Positions 10,323 to 20,280 of a stretch of 64,000 nucleotides of DNA are shown piece after piece. The number at the start of each line of letters is the position of its first letter. Within the stretch, counting starts at the first letter, position 1. The stretch is taken from the NCBI GenBank assembly GCA_030710605.1, contig CP092884.1, positions 21,371,483 through 21,435,482 on the forward strand, in the 5' to 3' direction. The notes beneath the pieces are model-generated. The model made no database searches. It was not told the origin of the DNA and saw only the letters and a list, made by a program, of their open reading frames with translations. Source of the DNA: Cordylochernes scorpioides (Eukaryota > Arthropoda > Arachnida > Pseudoscorpiones > Chernetidae). Position numbers and translations under genes: made by a program.

Positions 10323-10672
10323 CACTTTTATTTTCCGTTCGCCATTACTCTTCATATTTTCACCCTTTCATACTTCATACTTCACCATTACTCTTCATAT
10401 TTTCACCCTTTCATACTTCATCCAAAAAAGTTAGAAATAGTAAATATTTCTCTTTGAAATAAATATTGATTTTTTCACAGAAAAGAAACTTATGCGGTGA
10501 AAATTTAAGTGTTGATTTATGTTTATAGGTGTTAATTCCACACCAGGATAATTTTTGCATGTCCTGTAGGTTCTTGTGCCATCTGGATGTATTGTAATTC
10601 CTTTGTAATGTTTTACTCTGAGTCTTGGGATTATTTGAGCTTCCCATTTTCCAATGAAGAGCTCAATACAAT

Positions 10673-11243
10673 ATTAGAATGGTATGGTTGATTGGGGAAA
10701 CACCATTGGGAGAGTTCACCACTGATAAGCTAGGCTTTCCCAATCTTCTTCCATCCCAGTAAGAGAGTAGAAGTTTATTTTATTTAGAAAAAAAAGTGCT
10801 TAATGGTTTCATTTCATATATATATATTTACAAGGTTTTCAAATCCGTTTCTTCGTCAAAAACTTCCACCTCTCCATCCAGAGTAGCCATAATTTCTCCT
10901 GCCAGAAGAAAAGGAGCTATGGAAGTTCCAATCACCATGTTCCTTCTCCAAAGGTCTCAACATTCATTTTTCTTTCATGAGACCAAGCATGGCGAGGACG
11001 GTTGTCCTTCATCCTTGTAGACGGCGCAGTAATGCCTTATGTAGAAATTTGAAACTCTCTGTAAGATTAATTATAAGGCAATCACCCGCGCCATCTATAT
11101 ATAAGAAAAACAACTATCAAAATTCGAAACTATTATAGACGCGTATGATTCTTTTTTAAAAATAAACATTTATACTGTTATTTTTAAAAATAATCATACG
11201 CGTCTATGATAGTTTCGAATTTTGATAAGAGATGGCGCGCTAA
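10673..11243. repeat. Hairpin and foldback MITE remnants
   Basis: 10690-10770 is a copy of the GGGAG...CTCCC hairpin repeat (GTTCACCACTGATAAGC) found again at 12237, 41088-41290, 42050 and 63120. 11117-11226 is a foldback whose arms read TCAAAATTCGAAACTAT and its complement, also present near 41960. There is no gene in this stretch. Confidence 0.5.
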
Positions 11244-12142
11244 TCTACTTATATAATTGCCTTATTCTGTCTGTATTTCTGAAGCTCACGGATAGAATGC
11301 GCGCCCATTGGCTGCCGGCGAACACGTGTCCTCCCTGCCCCCCTCTAGACAACCCTGTTATCAGCAGTGTGTTACATCCACCTGTCTATAGCGGCCATTC
11401 TAGACAACCCTGTTATCAGCAGTGTGTTACATCCACCTGTCTATACAGGTCACCCTGTCTATAGCGGCCACTCTAGACACCCCTGTTATCAGCTGTGTGA
11501 TACATCCACCTGTCTATACAGACCACCCTGTATATAGCGGCCATTCTAGACAACCCTGTTATCATCAGTGTGTTACATTCACCTGTCTATACAGACCACC
11601 CTGTCTATAGCGGTCACTTTAGGCAACCCTGTTATCAGCAGTGTGATACATACACCTGTCTATACAGACCACCCTGTCTATAGCGACCACTCTAGACAAC
11701 CCTGTTATCAGCTGCCTGTCTATACAGACCACCCTGTCTATAGCGGTCACTTTAGGCAACCCTGTTATCATCAGTGTGTTACATTCACCTGTCTATACAG
11801 ACCACCCTGTCTATAGCGGTCACCTTAGGCAACCCTGTTATCAGCAGTGTGATACATACACCTGTCTATACAGACCACCCTGTCTATAGCGACCACTCTA
11901 GACAACCCTGTTATCATCAGTGTGATACATCCACCTGTCTATACAGACTACCCTGTCTATAGCGGCCACTCTAGGCAACCCTGTTATCAGCTGTATGATA
12001 CATCCACCTGTCTACACAGACCACCCTGTCTATAGCGGCCACTCTAATTTATAATTGTAACGAATAGTATTTGAATTAAAACGTTTTTAAAATATATTCG
12101 CACTCGGGTAAAACCCGGGCGTTGCCCGGGCCATTCGTCTAG
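11244..12142 (+). mobile_element. Non-autonomous Helitron H4 with internal minisatellite
   Basis: It starts TCTACTTATATAATTGCC after an A and ends with hairpin CCCGGGCGTTGCCCGGG, then CTAG at 12139-12142, then T. H5 (31097-31532) has the same two ends in reverse orientation. The interior is dominated by the 73-bp tandem repeat. Confidence 0.85.
11375..12050. repeat. 73-bp minisatellite, about nine units
   Basis: The unit begins GCGGCCATTCTAGACAACCC and ends ACCCTGTCTATA. Starts fall at 11392, 11465 and 11538 and continue to about 12045, with one shortened unit near 11709. Some unit variants recur as blocks (compare 11611-11705 with 11816-11910), which indicates higher-order duplication. Short ORFs through it are by-products of the repeat. 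Confidence 0.85.
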
Positions 12143-12350
12143 TGCATCATAAAACAACAACGAAACAGAACGAAATTTTATTTTTCAAAAATAATAAACA
12201 TACTACTATCCTTACAGCAATGAAAAAATATTAGGAGGGCTGGTGAACCCTTCCAGCGGTTTCGTCAACTCAATCTACCAGGCCGCTCAGAGCTCAAATA
12301 CTGTATTGAACGATTCTGCTTATGACATAAGCTTTTAGGACAGTAGAATT
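12143..12350. repeat. Hairpin-repeat fragment
   Basis: 12235-12290 contains the family motif GGAGGGCTGGTGAACCC and GCGGTTTCGTCAA. Otherwise I see nothing in this stretch. Confidence 0.4.
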
Positions 12351-12354
12351 AGGA

Positions 12355-12612
12355 GAAAACAGTAGGAGAGACAAATAGAGACCAGACTAACAGAACATGA
12401 GAGAAACATAAGATACAAAGACGATAGAGCCTTAATTTATCAACACATCTGCACCACTGGACACACATTCAATCTCAAACAAGCAATAACCCAATAAGAC
12501 GACATAAAAAGCAAGCAACAACTATTATTCCTGGAAGCACTGGTATCATCAAAATAAATAGCATCAACAGAAAAATAGACATCCCAACCCAATATAACAA
12601 TATCCCTGACAA
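12355..12612 (+). pseudogene. Penelope-like element GIY-YIG endonuclease fragment
   Basis: One plus-strand frame reads TRLTEHERNIRYKDD, then ALIYQHICTTGHTFNLKQAI and, after a TAA, LLFLEALVSSK. This order (R...EH, then H..TGH.F, then a late Glu) is that of the GIY-YIG domain at the C-terminus of Penelope-like retroelements. The GIY and YIG motifs and the reverse transcriptase are not visible, and there are at least three stops. Assignment is by motif recognition only. The next element (copy A) starts at 12617, immediately after it. Confidence 0.55.
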
Positions 12613-13123
12613 ATTACACTGGTCAACAACATTTTTGCCCAAGAGAACCTGATGGTGTTTCTAGTGTAACTTTTCATGCTGAACTCAAAAATCGAATCAG
12701 AAATTTTCCATCACCAATGGTTTTTGCGTGACAGCCTTTTTTTTTTGGTATTGGGATAAATACAGCAAAAAATGCAAAAAAAAAATATTACGTAAGCATT
12801 TTTGCATAAACTTATTACATTACACTGATTTATCAAAAATTATTTTTCTTTGTCCCAAAAGAAACAGCATCTTATCTAAATTTAACTCTTTGTGCTGATT
12901 CCAAATATACCATTATTTTTTTTCTATCAAGCAAGATTTTTGAGATACACCTACTTGAAATCCGGAAATGTTTTTAATATATAGGCCTATATGAACGAAA
13001 AATATTTATTTTATTGAAAAGTAGTGACAGTGGATTTTCTTCTATACTTTGCTTGTAGTACATCCTTCTTGAGTGTCCAGTAGTAGTCAGCAAGCATACC
13101 GGGACTCCAAATACCTTGGTACC

Positions 13124-16100
13124 CAGTGCTCTAGTCGTAAAATTAGCATAGGGTATACGCTTGAGAATATAAATTTTTGGTAAAAATAAACAAGGTTATT
13201 TTTAATTATATTTTTATTTGAAAAAAAGACGTAAAATATTACATACAACTTTTACATAAAAATGTCCCATAATGACTGCCGAGATGCATCTGTATTTTTT
13301 CTGGCACAAACTCTTGATCTAGTGTCAGTAGATGATCTATGATGTAAAAGCCATGATTGAACGTATTTTTTCGGCTGAAACATTTCGATTGGTGGTCCAT
13401 TTGAATTTATGAACATTAAGTTCGAAACATTTGATATTAGCAAAGAAGTCCGCAAGTTTGTTATTATATCATTCATCAGGCTGAAACCTCGCTCACATTC
13501 AGCTGTTGAGCAGGGCAATGTTGAAATTGCCCTGAAAAATGGTTGAAGTGTTTCGGGAACATTGTTTTTATCATCAACAAAATCTCTCAAGCCGTTAATG
13601 CATTTCATTTCATCTAAGTTAAACCTTCGACAAATACGTCTCATTTCGACCTCTCCATATCGAACATTTTCTGCGTCAAAATTGTTTGGTTCTAGAGCTG
13701 AAATATCCTTAATTAATTGCTCATTATCTTCATTTGATTCTGTACACAACCTTAATTTTAACTTTTCTATTTTACTTAGAAGAAAATTTTTCTATCAATC
13801 GGAATAATTTTGGCATTGGGAACTAATGTTGCGCTCCTAAAAACTAAGTTTTCTGCCGCTTCAAGAGCTAGCAAGCTTTTTTCTCCTGGTGATGTTTTGA
13901 AGCTTTCTATGACTCTAATTGTTCTCTTTATTATATGTTCCGCCTTTTGTAAAGTAGTTGTTCTAGACTGCAGCTCTAAAGACAACATTGACATTTCCTG
14001 AAGCGTGTCGTACATTAAACCTAAATCTAATATAAATTCTGGACTCTCCAATCTTCTTAATAACCCTTGATATGTGGAATCGAGATATGTTGATGATTTG
14101 AAATGATGGTGCAATGACTCGTATGACTCCCAGACGGTTTTTATTGTTCTAAAACTACTTGAAATCCATCGTACTCCTAAAATTCGACCCACTTTAGCAA
14201 ATCTTGTTCCTAATTCATGGCAAGCTTCCTCCAGAGCACGACAATTTTTGGGAGATTGGCTATATAATGAATACAGTTTGTCCATAAAAGCTTTAAAATG
14301 GTTGATTCCGCGGACTTCTTTGATAGTATCGCCAACAGAAAGCTCTAATCTATGGTTGAGGCAGTGCCATGCAAAAAGTTTTGGAAACTTTTGCTTAAGT
14401 CGAGTTACGACTCCCGAATGTCTTCCTACCATGACACTTGCCCCATCAGTCGCAATTGCTATCCAATTTTCTTTTAAATATTCTTCGTTCAACCCATGTT
14501 TATACAAAGTATTCAAAAGCTCTTTTTCAATATTTTCTGAGTCTTGACATTGTAATTCACACAAATCAAAGAAAATATAATCAATACTTTCTCCTCCTAA
14601 ATATGCTTTCAAGAAAATGACCAAAGTTGATTTATTACTTAAGGTTGTTGATTCATCAATTAGTATAGTAATTTTTGAATTTGTTGACAAAATCTTCGCA
14701 ACAAGCATTTTCCGCATTTCGCAGGCTATATGGTTTATTATTTGTGTAGCAGAATATCTGGAGTGAAGAGTCGATCCTAATTTAATGCCATTTAATGTTT
14801 GTAACGTGATATGATTTTCATAATCAGAATATGGTCTATTTGTTTTAGCGATATTATAAGCAGTTCTAAAAAGCTTAATATTTTCATTTTCTACTTCAAT
14901 GTTCATATTGTTTGCATATTCTTCTAATTTTTTTTTCTGTCTTTCTTAATATTCTCAGCTATTTTATGAGCCTCAGACTCACAATGCTTTTTAATTTTCA
15001 TTCGAATGTTTGATAATTTGCTTGCCCGATCTTTTCCTGCTGCTTCTATTAGGTAGTTACTCCATTCTGGTGAAATATGAATTCTTTCACTTTTTGCAGC
15101 CCCTAAAGTTTTAACACTTGCGCAAATGTTACATCCGAGTCTACCTTTGAAAATTGAAAGCCATGGATACTTTTCCTTAAATTGAATATATTGGGAATCA
15201 TTCCAAACTTCAAATTTGGAATCCTGGTCATTCATTTTCTCTGGTGAACTATTGATCAATATATCAGCTCTTTTTGAGATAGTACTTGCATTTGATGTAC
15301 CAACAGTGTTTTTATTTCTTTTAACAGCTTCTTCTAGTTCATTCTTTTCTGCATCTTCTTCTACCTCCAAACTTCTTTTAGTACATAAATTTCCTGTCTT
15401 CAACCAGCGGTCCATAATTAAACAGAAGAGTTATTTTCGAAAGCTAATATAAGTACAGAAAATTTAAATTTCACTTATTTTAACATTAACAAAATTTAGA
15501 TACTTACTTAATCGATTTGTTTTGAATAAAATCTTTATTTTATTTATTTTTTTAAAAAACAAACACCAACTTTTCATCAACAATTAAAAACAATTTAAAT
15601 AAGCTTTTAAGCCAGTATCAATAAACTTACTTAAAGAAGTTTTCAAAATTATATTTTTTTGAAAATCAATGTTATTTTGTCAACAGCTTTTGCTAACTTC
15701 AAATAAACTAAAGAATATGCAAAATTAAGTCCACAATAACGTAGTTTAGCATGGTTACCATAGCAACTTTAGTTAAAGAAGAGTATTTGATAAAATTCAA
15801 ATATATTTTCAATTGTATAGAATTAGAAGAAAATCGTTTTAAATCGAAAACCAAATTGTTTATGTATTAGTTTACATCACTGCTGGATAAATACAGCATT
15901 GGTAATAAGAGAACATCTATCTTGAAGAAGTCGTTTTTACTTTTTTTTGGTAAATGATTTTAACATCAGAAAATATAACTTTATTTTTATTTATTTAAAC
16001 TTTAATTTTTTAACATATTTTCTATTAAGCAAACATAATAACTTTTAAATATTAGGAAAGTTTAAAGTTTTCATTTCATTGTGGTTTTAAACAAAATTAC

Positions 16101-16458
16101 CATTTTCAAAAATTAAAGGTTCGGTTATATTCGTTTTCCGTTTTTCGTTAAAGGAGGCTTGTTTGATTATTAATTTGAATATAGTTGATATATTTTTCCC
16201 AAGAAATGTTTACTAAATGAATGAAATATTTTGTGTGAATTGTTAATTTGAAAATTTTTTGCAAATTTTCAGTACAATTTTTATCCATTTTTTTTTACTA
16301 TTACAAAGAAAGAAAATAATAAATTTTTAATAAAAAATTTGAACAAAATCATAGGGTATACGCTATTTTTAAGTAAAACCACTAGGTATACGCTATCTAA
16401 ATTTTAAAAGCATAGGGTATACGGCGTATACCCCCGTATACCCTCCACTACAGCACTG
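13124..16458 (-). mobile_element. hAT DNA transposon, complete ends, 8-bp target duplication
   Basis: The termini are CAGTGCTCTAGT (13124) and CAGTGCTGTAGT (minus strand from 16458). The direct repeat TTGGTACC flanks at 13116-13123 and 16459-16466, an exact 8-bp hAT target duplication. Subterminal repeats of ATAGGGTATACGC occur near both ends (13148, 16352, 16391, 16421). It splits the copy A ORF between RYQ and GIW. Confidence 0.95.
13252..15415 (-). pseudogene. hAT transposase (KIAA1586-like family), two frameshifts
   Basis: Three collinear frames make one protein of about 720 residues. 15415-14924 holds an N-terminal zinc-finger-like region (CNICASVKTL then KKHCESEAHK). 14906-13776 holds the catalytic part: ILIDEST (first Asp), AIATDGASVMVGRHSG (second Asp), WHCLNHRLELSVGD (conserved Cys/His). 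13749-13252 holds the hAT dimerisation motif CSTAECERGFSLMND with the catalytic Glu. The first break lies in an A9 run near 14930 and the second in an A5 run near 13785, so each needs only one base to restore frame. All key residues are present. It could be a recently dead or active element with sequence errors. Related proteins in animal genomes are often labelled E3 SUMO-protein ligase KIAA1586-like. Confidence 0.85.
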
Positions 16459-17145
16459 TTGGTACCGCTTCTCCATGCTTGATATATCTTGATGAAACCT
16501 CTCATCGCTAACTGCACCAAGATTGTCTGGAAAGAAATCCAGATATGAATGCAAGCAATGGATCTTGAGAGACATGTTACATCCCAGCGCCTCGTAGGAA
16601 AGCAACAGATCATTAACTATGTCTCGGTAATTTTCAACCTTGACACTTCCTAAGAAGTTCTTGCAAACGTTTCTAAAGGAATTTCATGCTGCTGCTTCAA
16701 CTTCATTCAAACTATTTTGAAAATTTCCATCCTGCAGCAATTCTCGAATCTGAGGTCCAACGAAAATGCCTTCTTTAATTTTCGCATCACTTATGCTAGA
16801 ACATTTTTGTTTTAGGTAGGCAAATCCACTGGCATTTCGATCCATTGCCTTGACAAAATTCTTCATTAATCCCAGTTTAATATGTAATGGTGGTAAGTAA
16901 ATATTTTCTGAATCGATCAGGGGAGGATTCACAATATTTTTATGTCCTGGAGAAAAGATTTCACGGTTTGGCCAGCTTTTTTAATGTAATGCTTTTCCCT
17001 ATCTCTGCTATCCCACTCTCACACAGAAAACAACAAAATTTTGCATATCCAAGCTGTAATCCACGCAAGAGAGCAATGACTTTCAAATCGCTGCATATTT
17101 TCCAACCGTATCTTTCATCCTTATATCTCTATATATATATATATA

Positions 17146-18264
17146 CTAGCGGACCCGGCCACGCCTTGCTGTGGCTAAATTGTAATATGTTAAATTAACA
17201 TTATACTAAACTATTCAGTATAGTAAAGTCAATATTCACTTATAAAGATAAAATATATATGTATTGTATATTGTATATGTTATTATATGTATTGTTTTTT
17301 GTTTTCGAGATATTCTAATAGAACGTTCTCACATTTTCTGTAAAATATTTATATATGCACAAACACAGAATATAATCACTACGTCTTAATTGCGCTATAT
17401 TTATTGCTATAAATATTATTCTAAAATAATTCGCCAGAAATCGTCCTGATAGTATACTACACAGCGAACCCGGCCACGCGTTGCAGTGGCTAAATTGTAA
17501 TATGTTGAATTAACATTATACTAAACTATTCAGTACAGTAAAGTTAATATTCACTAATAAAGAATTAAATGTTTTAGCCGATCTAAAGCCCAACGGGATT
17601 GAGAATGGAACGTTACGTTAATATTTGAAAGTGATTTTTATATATATAGACAATATAGCCCTTCATTGTAATCATTGATTATAATCACTGCATTAATAAA
17701 TGTCAGTCTTCCCAGTATTATTTTACCTATGTATGGATATTTTGGTTTGAATTAGTGAACTACTGCGAATTTGTAGACGAATGACCCGGGCAACGCCCGG
17801 GTTTACACGATTAAATGTATATTACATATGGAAGATGGACGTAGTTCCCGGAGGGCACCCGCGAGGTCACTCTGCCCCCGCGCAACTGTCCAACCGGGAG
17901 CGCCCCGCGCCGTCAAAATCGTAACGCGTTCTAGAGGGCGCTGCTCGGCCGTCGGCCGGGAGATCTCATTTACTCGGCGGGGGGAGGCAGGGAGGTCACG
18001 TGCTGCGGCGGCAGCCAATCGTCGCGCGCCGCCATCCCCCGTCTGCCGCGAGAGGGGTGCAGATTGCGAGTGAATTTACGTTTTATTGTAAATAAAAATG
18101 CAACGAAAGGTTATTTCTAAAGAGTAATTAGCCATAAACCATCCCGGTAGTATACTAAACATCTTCCCAAAGTTTCATCACGATTGGTTGAGCGATGTAG
18201 AAGATTATCACTGACAAACGGACGGACGGACGGACCAACAAACATCCATTTTTATATATATAGA
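17146..18264 (-). mobile_element. Helitron H7, with further Helitron sequence inside
   Basis: Minus-strand 5' end TCTATATATATAAAAATGGATG at 18264 and 3' end CTAG at 17149-17146. Inside, 17465-17560 repeats the terminal segment and 17775-17815 holds a separate CCCGGGCAACGCCCGGG hairpin, so more than one Helitron is compounded here. The GC-rich stretch 17828-18073 has no recognisable product. Confidence 0.6.
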
Positions 18265-18360
18265 TAAGTCAATGTCTGTCTGTCTGTTTCGCGATAAACT
18301 CAAAAACTACTGAACTACTTTTTTGCATGTCGCTTTTTATAAACCTGAGGAAAATTTCAA

Positions 18361-18531
18361 GAAAGATTTCACGGTTTGGCCAGCTTTTTTAATGTAATGC
18401 TTTTCCCTATCTCTGCTATCCCACTCACACAGAAAACAACAAAATTTTGCATATCCAAGCTGTAATCCACGCAAGAGAGCAATGACTTTCAAATCGCTGC
18501 ATATTTTCCAACCGTATCTTTCATCCTTATA
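18361..18531 (-). pseudogene. Duplicate of the copy A ORF fragment
   Basis: Nearly identical to 16952-17125, encoding the same WKICSDLKVIALLRGLQLGY segment. It is preceded at 18266-18360 by a copy of the Helitron head found at 18575-18680. The arrangement is a tandem duplication of ORF fragment plus Helitron start, into which H7 later inserted. Confidence 0.7.
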
Positions 18532-18579
<48 letters not shown>

Positions 18580-19255
18580 TCAATGTCTGTCTGTCTGTTT
18601 CACGATAAACTCAAAAACTACTGAACCAATTGGTACCAAATTTTGCATGTCGCTTTTTATAAACCTGAGGAAAATTTCCGGCTACATTTTGATTAGTATT
18701 TTTGGCTATTTCTTTTTTTTTTTTTTTCATTTGAAGAACTTTTTTTTTACGCGGAGTAAATACGAGGCGAAGTAACAACACGAGGCCAATTAAGCGGCCA
18801 ATGAGCGTTCTGCATTTCTTTTCCAAGTTGCTTGCGTACTTTTTTTAAAATATATTTTTATACGAGTGTCACTTTTTTTTACAAAAGTATTGAGAGAGAA
18901 ATTTATATTACTAAGTTACGGTAAGTGCACACAATGCAATTAAAAAAAAAAAACTTTGCAAAATTAGCGTTACTGTATGTAAACAATGGCTTTCGTATTT
19001 TTTATTAATTTTTGTTCTGGCCTTTGTTTTTTTATATAATAAATAAAAGTTACAGTCAATATGATAATTCTTAAAATTAAACAAACAATAGTCAATATGC
19101 AAAAAATACAAACTAACTTAATAAAATATTCTAATATCAAGCAATATGCAAAATCTCTCCTAATATTTAAATGTACATATTATTAGCATCTTAACGGCGT
19201 TTATTCGTTTTTATGTACTCCTGAATTCCCGGGCGAAGCCGGGTCATTCGTCTAG
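18532..19255 (+). mobile_element. Non-autonomous Helitron H8
   Basis: It starts TCTCTATATATATAT (a long TA run) followed by AAAGTCAATGTCTGTCTGTC. It ends with hairpin CCCGGGCGAAGCCGGG, then CTAG at 19252-19255, then T. No coding sequence was found. Confidence 0.75.
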
Positions 19256-20280
19256 TCTAGTCTAGTATATCTATAAAAATGAAATACAAAATCGATGTTT
19301 GTTATCGCGTTACGCGAAATCTACAAAATAAATCATTATGAAATTTCGCATGTAGGTAGCTCAAGATTTCGTTTAACATATAGGCTATTCAAAAAACTAA
19401 AAAGGTTAATGTGCTTTTTTTAAAATTGTAAAACCAAAAAGCCTTAGTTCCAGCCTTTTACCGCTTGGCGCCGCAGTGGACGCGACGATAAACGAATTTG
19501 ATTGGTTAATAATTTTACACGTTGTTTGTTTAAACGATGAATATTTTTGAAAGGTAAGATTATATATATATTTAAACTCTTTGTGAATAATATATATATT
19601 AATCGATCGTTATCAAATTTATACGCCCCCGGAACCTGGGTTAATTAAAACTGTATTGTTAAATTTCGCGCGTAGGTAGCTGAGGTTTTGGTTTAGCATT
19701 TAGGCTAAAAGTGCAAAAATTGCATTTCGAATAACCTTTTTTTTTTCCTTTTTTGAAGGCAAGATTTTATTTAGTAATATTAGTTATTTAGTAATATTTT
19801 TCAAATAAATTAATTGGAAATATTATTTATTTCGCAGCTTATTCATATTATTTTGTGACGATGTAATTTTTGCTTTGTTTAATTTTAATTAGTGTAAATA
19901 TAACGATCTACATTTTTTAAGACAATGTTTACTATTTGATTCTCATAAGGAATATTCCTATTTTAAGACAAATTGAGATTTAGAACAGTATTCTATTTTT
20001 TCTTTCTTATATTTAGAGTAAGTATACTTTTTTTTGAAGTTGTAAAAAGTATATTTATTGAAAAAAGTATGTTTTTTTCTATATAACTTGCTATATATAT
20101 TTTACTATATGTTTGTTCCATGTAATATTGTATGCTCTAATAGCGTTTATATTGTAAGCAGCAGCTATGCATTTTCAGTAGCTGCTTTTTTTTTAAGGGT
20201 AGGCTCAATTTTTTTTTGCTGTCATTTGTTTAGGTAGGGTTTATATTTATATGCTTCACAATATATAACTGCTCATATAT
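19256..20280. repeat. Degraded Helitron-like repeat
   Basis: A Helitron-type start (TCTATAAAAATGAAATACAA) lies at 19270. The segment around 19445-19530 (TTCCAGCCTTTTACCGCTTG) is similar to 24920-25010 in the same orientation. I see no gene. Confidence 0.4.

Larger units (their letters stand above)
9514..10517. mobile_element. Compound tRNA-derived SINE insertion
   Basis: It sits inside LINE copy 2 with its own 13-bp target duplication TATGTTTATAGGT (9501-9513 and 10518-10530). It holds one SINE in minus orientation (tRNA-like head 9741-9812) and two in plus orientation (9910-9981 and 10251-10322). The tails share CATATTTTCACCC and ATGCGGTGAAA motifs. Between the opposed heads (9841-9903) is an inverted copy of 9005-9062. 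Confidence 0.75.
9370..10659 (-). mobile_element. LINE family X, copy 2 (3' scrap) split by a SINE cluster
   Basis: Net LINE sequence is 9370-9513 plus 10518-10659. It matches the C-terminal end of copy 1 (2297-2520), including the (CAA) tail. A 13-bp target duplication, AGCTCAATACAAT, flanks the whole at 9357-9369 and 10660-10672. It is strongly 5'-truncated and the reading frame is broken. Confidence 0.8.
13011..17142 (-). pseudogene. Conserved transposase-like ORF, copy A (C-terminal two-thirds, interrupted)
   Basis: Reading right to left: WKICSDLKVIALLRGLQLGY and FCCFLCE (about 17000-17130), PPLHIKLGLMKNFVKAMDRN and EGIFVGPQIRELL (16700-16930), HCLHSYLDFFPDNLGAVSDE and RFHQDISSMEKRYQ (16467-16620), then, across the hAT element, GIWSPGMLADYYWTLKKD and a stop at 13011. 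Frameshifts occur near 16680 and 16950. The same protein is encoded by copies B (32375-34578) and C (44537-44902 with 55297-56599). I recognise it as a conserved multicopy arthropod ORF but know no function. The acidic residues in DLKVI, VSDE and RFHQD might be catalytic. That is inference. Confidence 0.65.
12617..17145 (-). mobile_element. Unclassified DNA transposon-like element, copy A (split by hAT, right end lost)
   Basis: The left terminus CACTGGTCAACAACATT is preceded by TTA. Its first 230 bp or so align with the reverse complement of the right end of copy B (34930-35162), so the family has long terminal inverted repeats. The gene lies on the minus strand. A hAT element occupies 13124-16458. 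The right part is interrupted by Helitrons, and I cannot find the right terminus. Confidence 0.65.

Noticed and set aside
11222-11962. Series of 60-80 codon ORFs with similar peptides
   Set aside because: They are by-products of the 73-bp repeat and have no independent start context or domains.
11375-12050. CRISPR-like array
   Set aside because: The whole 73-bp unit is repeated with no unique spacers, and the context is eukaryotic. It is a minisatellite.
17803-18073. GC-rich overlapping ORFs as a host gene
   Set aside because: They lie inside Helitron H7, have low-complexity Arg/Ala content and show no domain.
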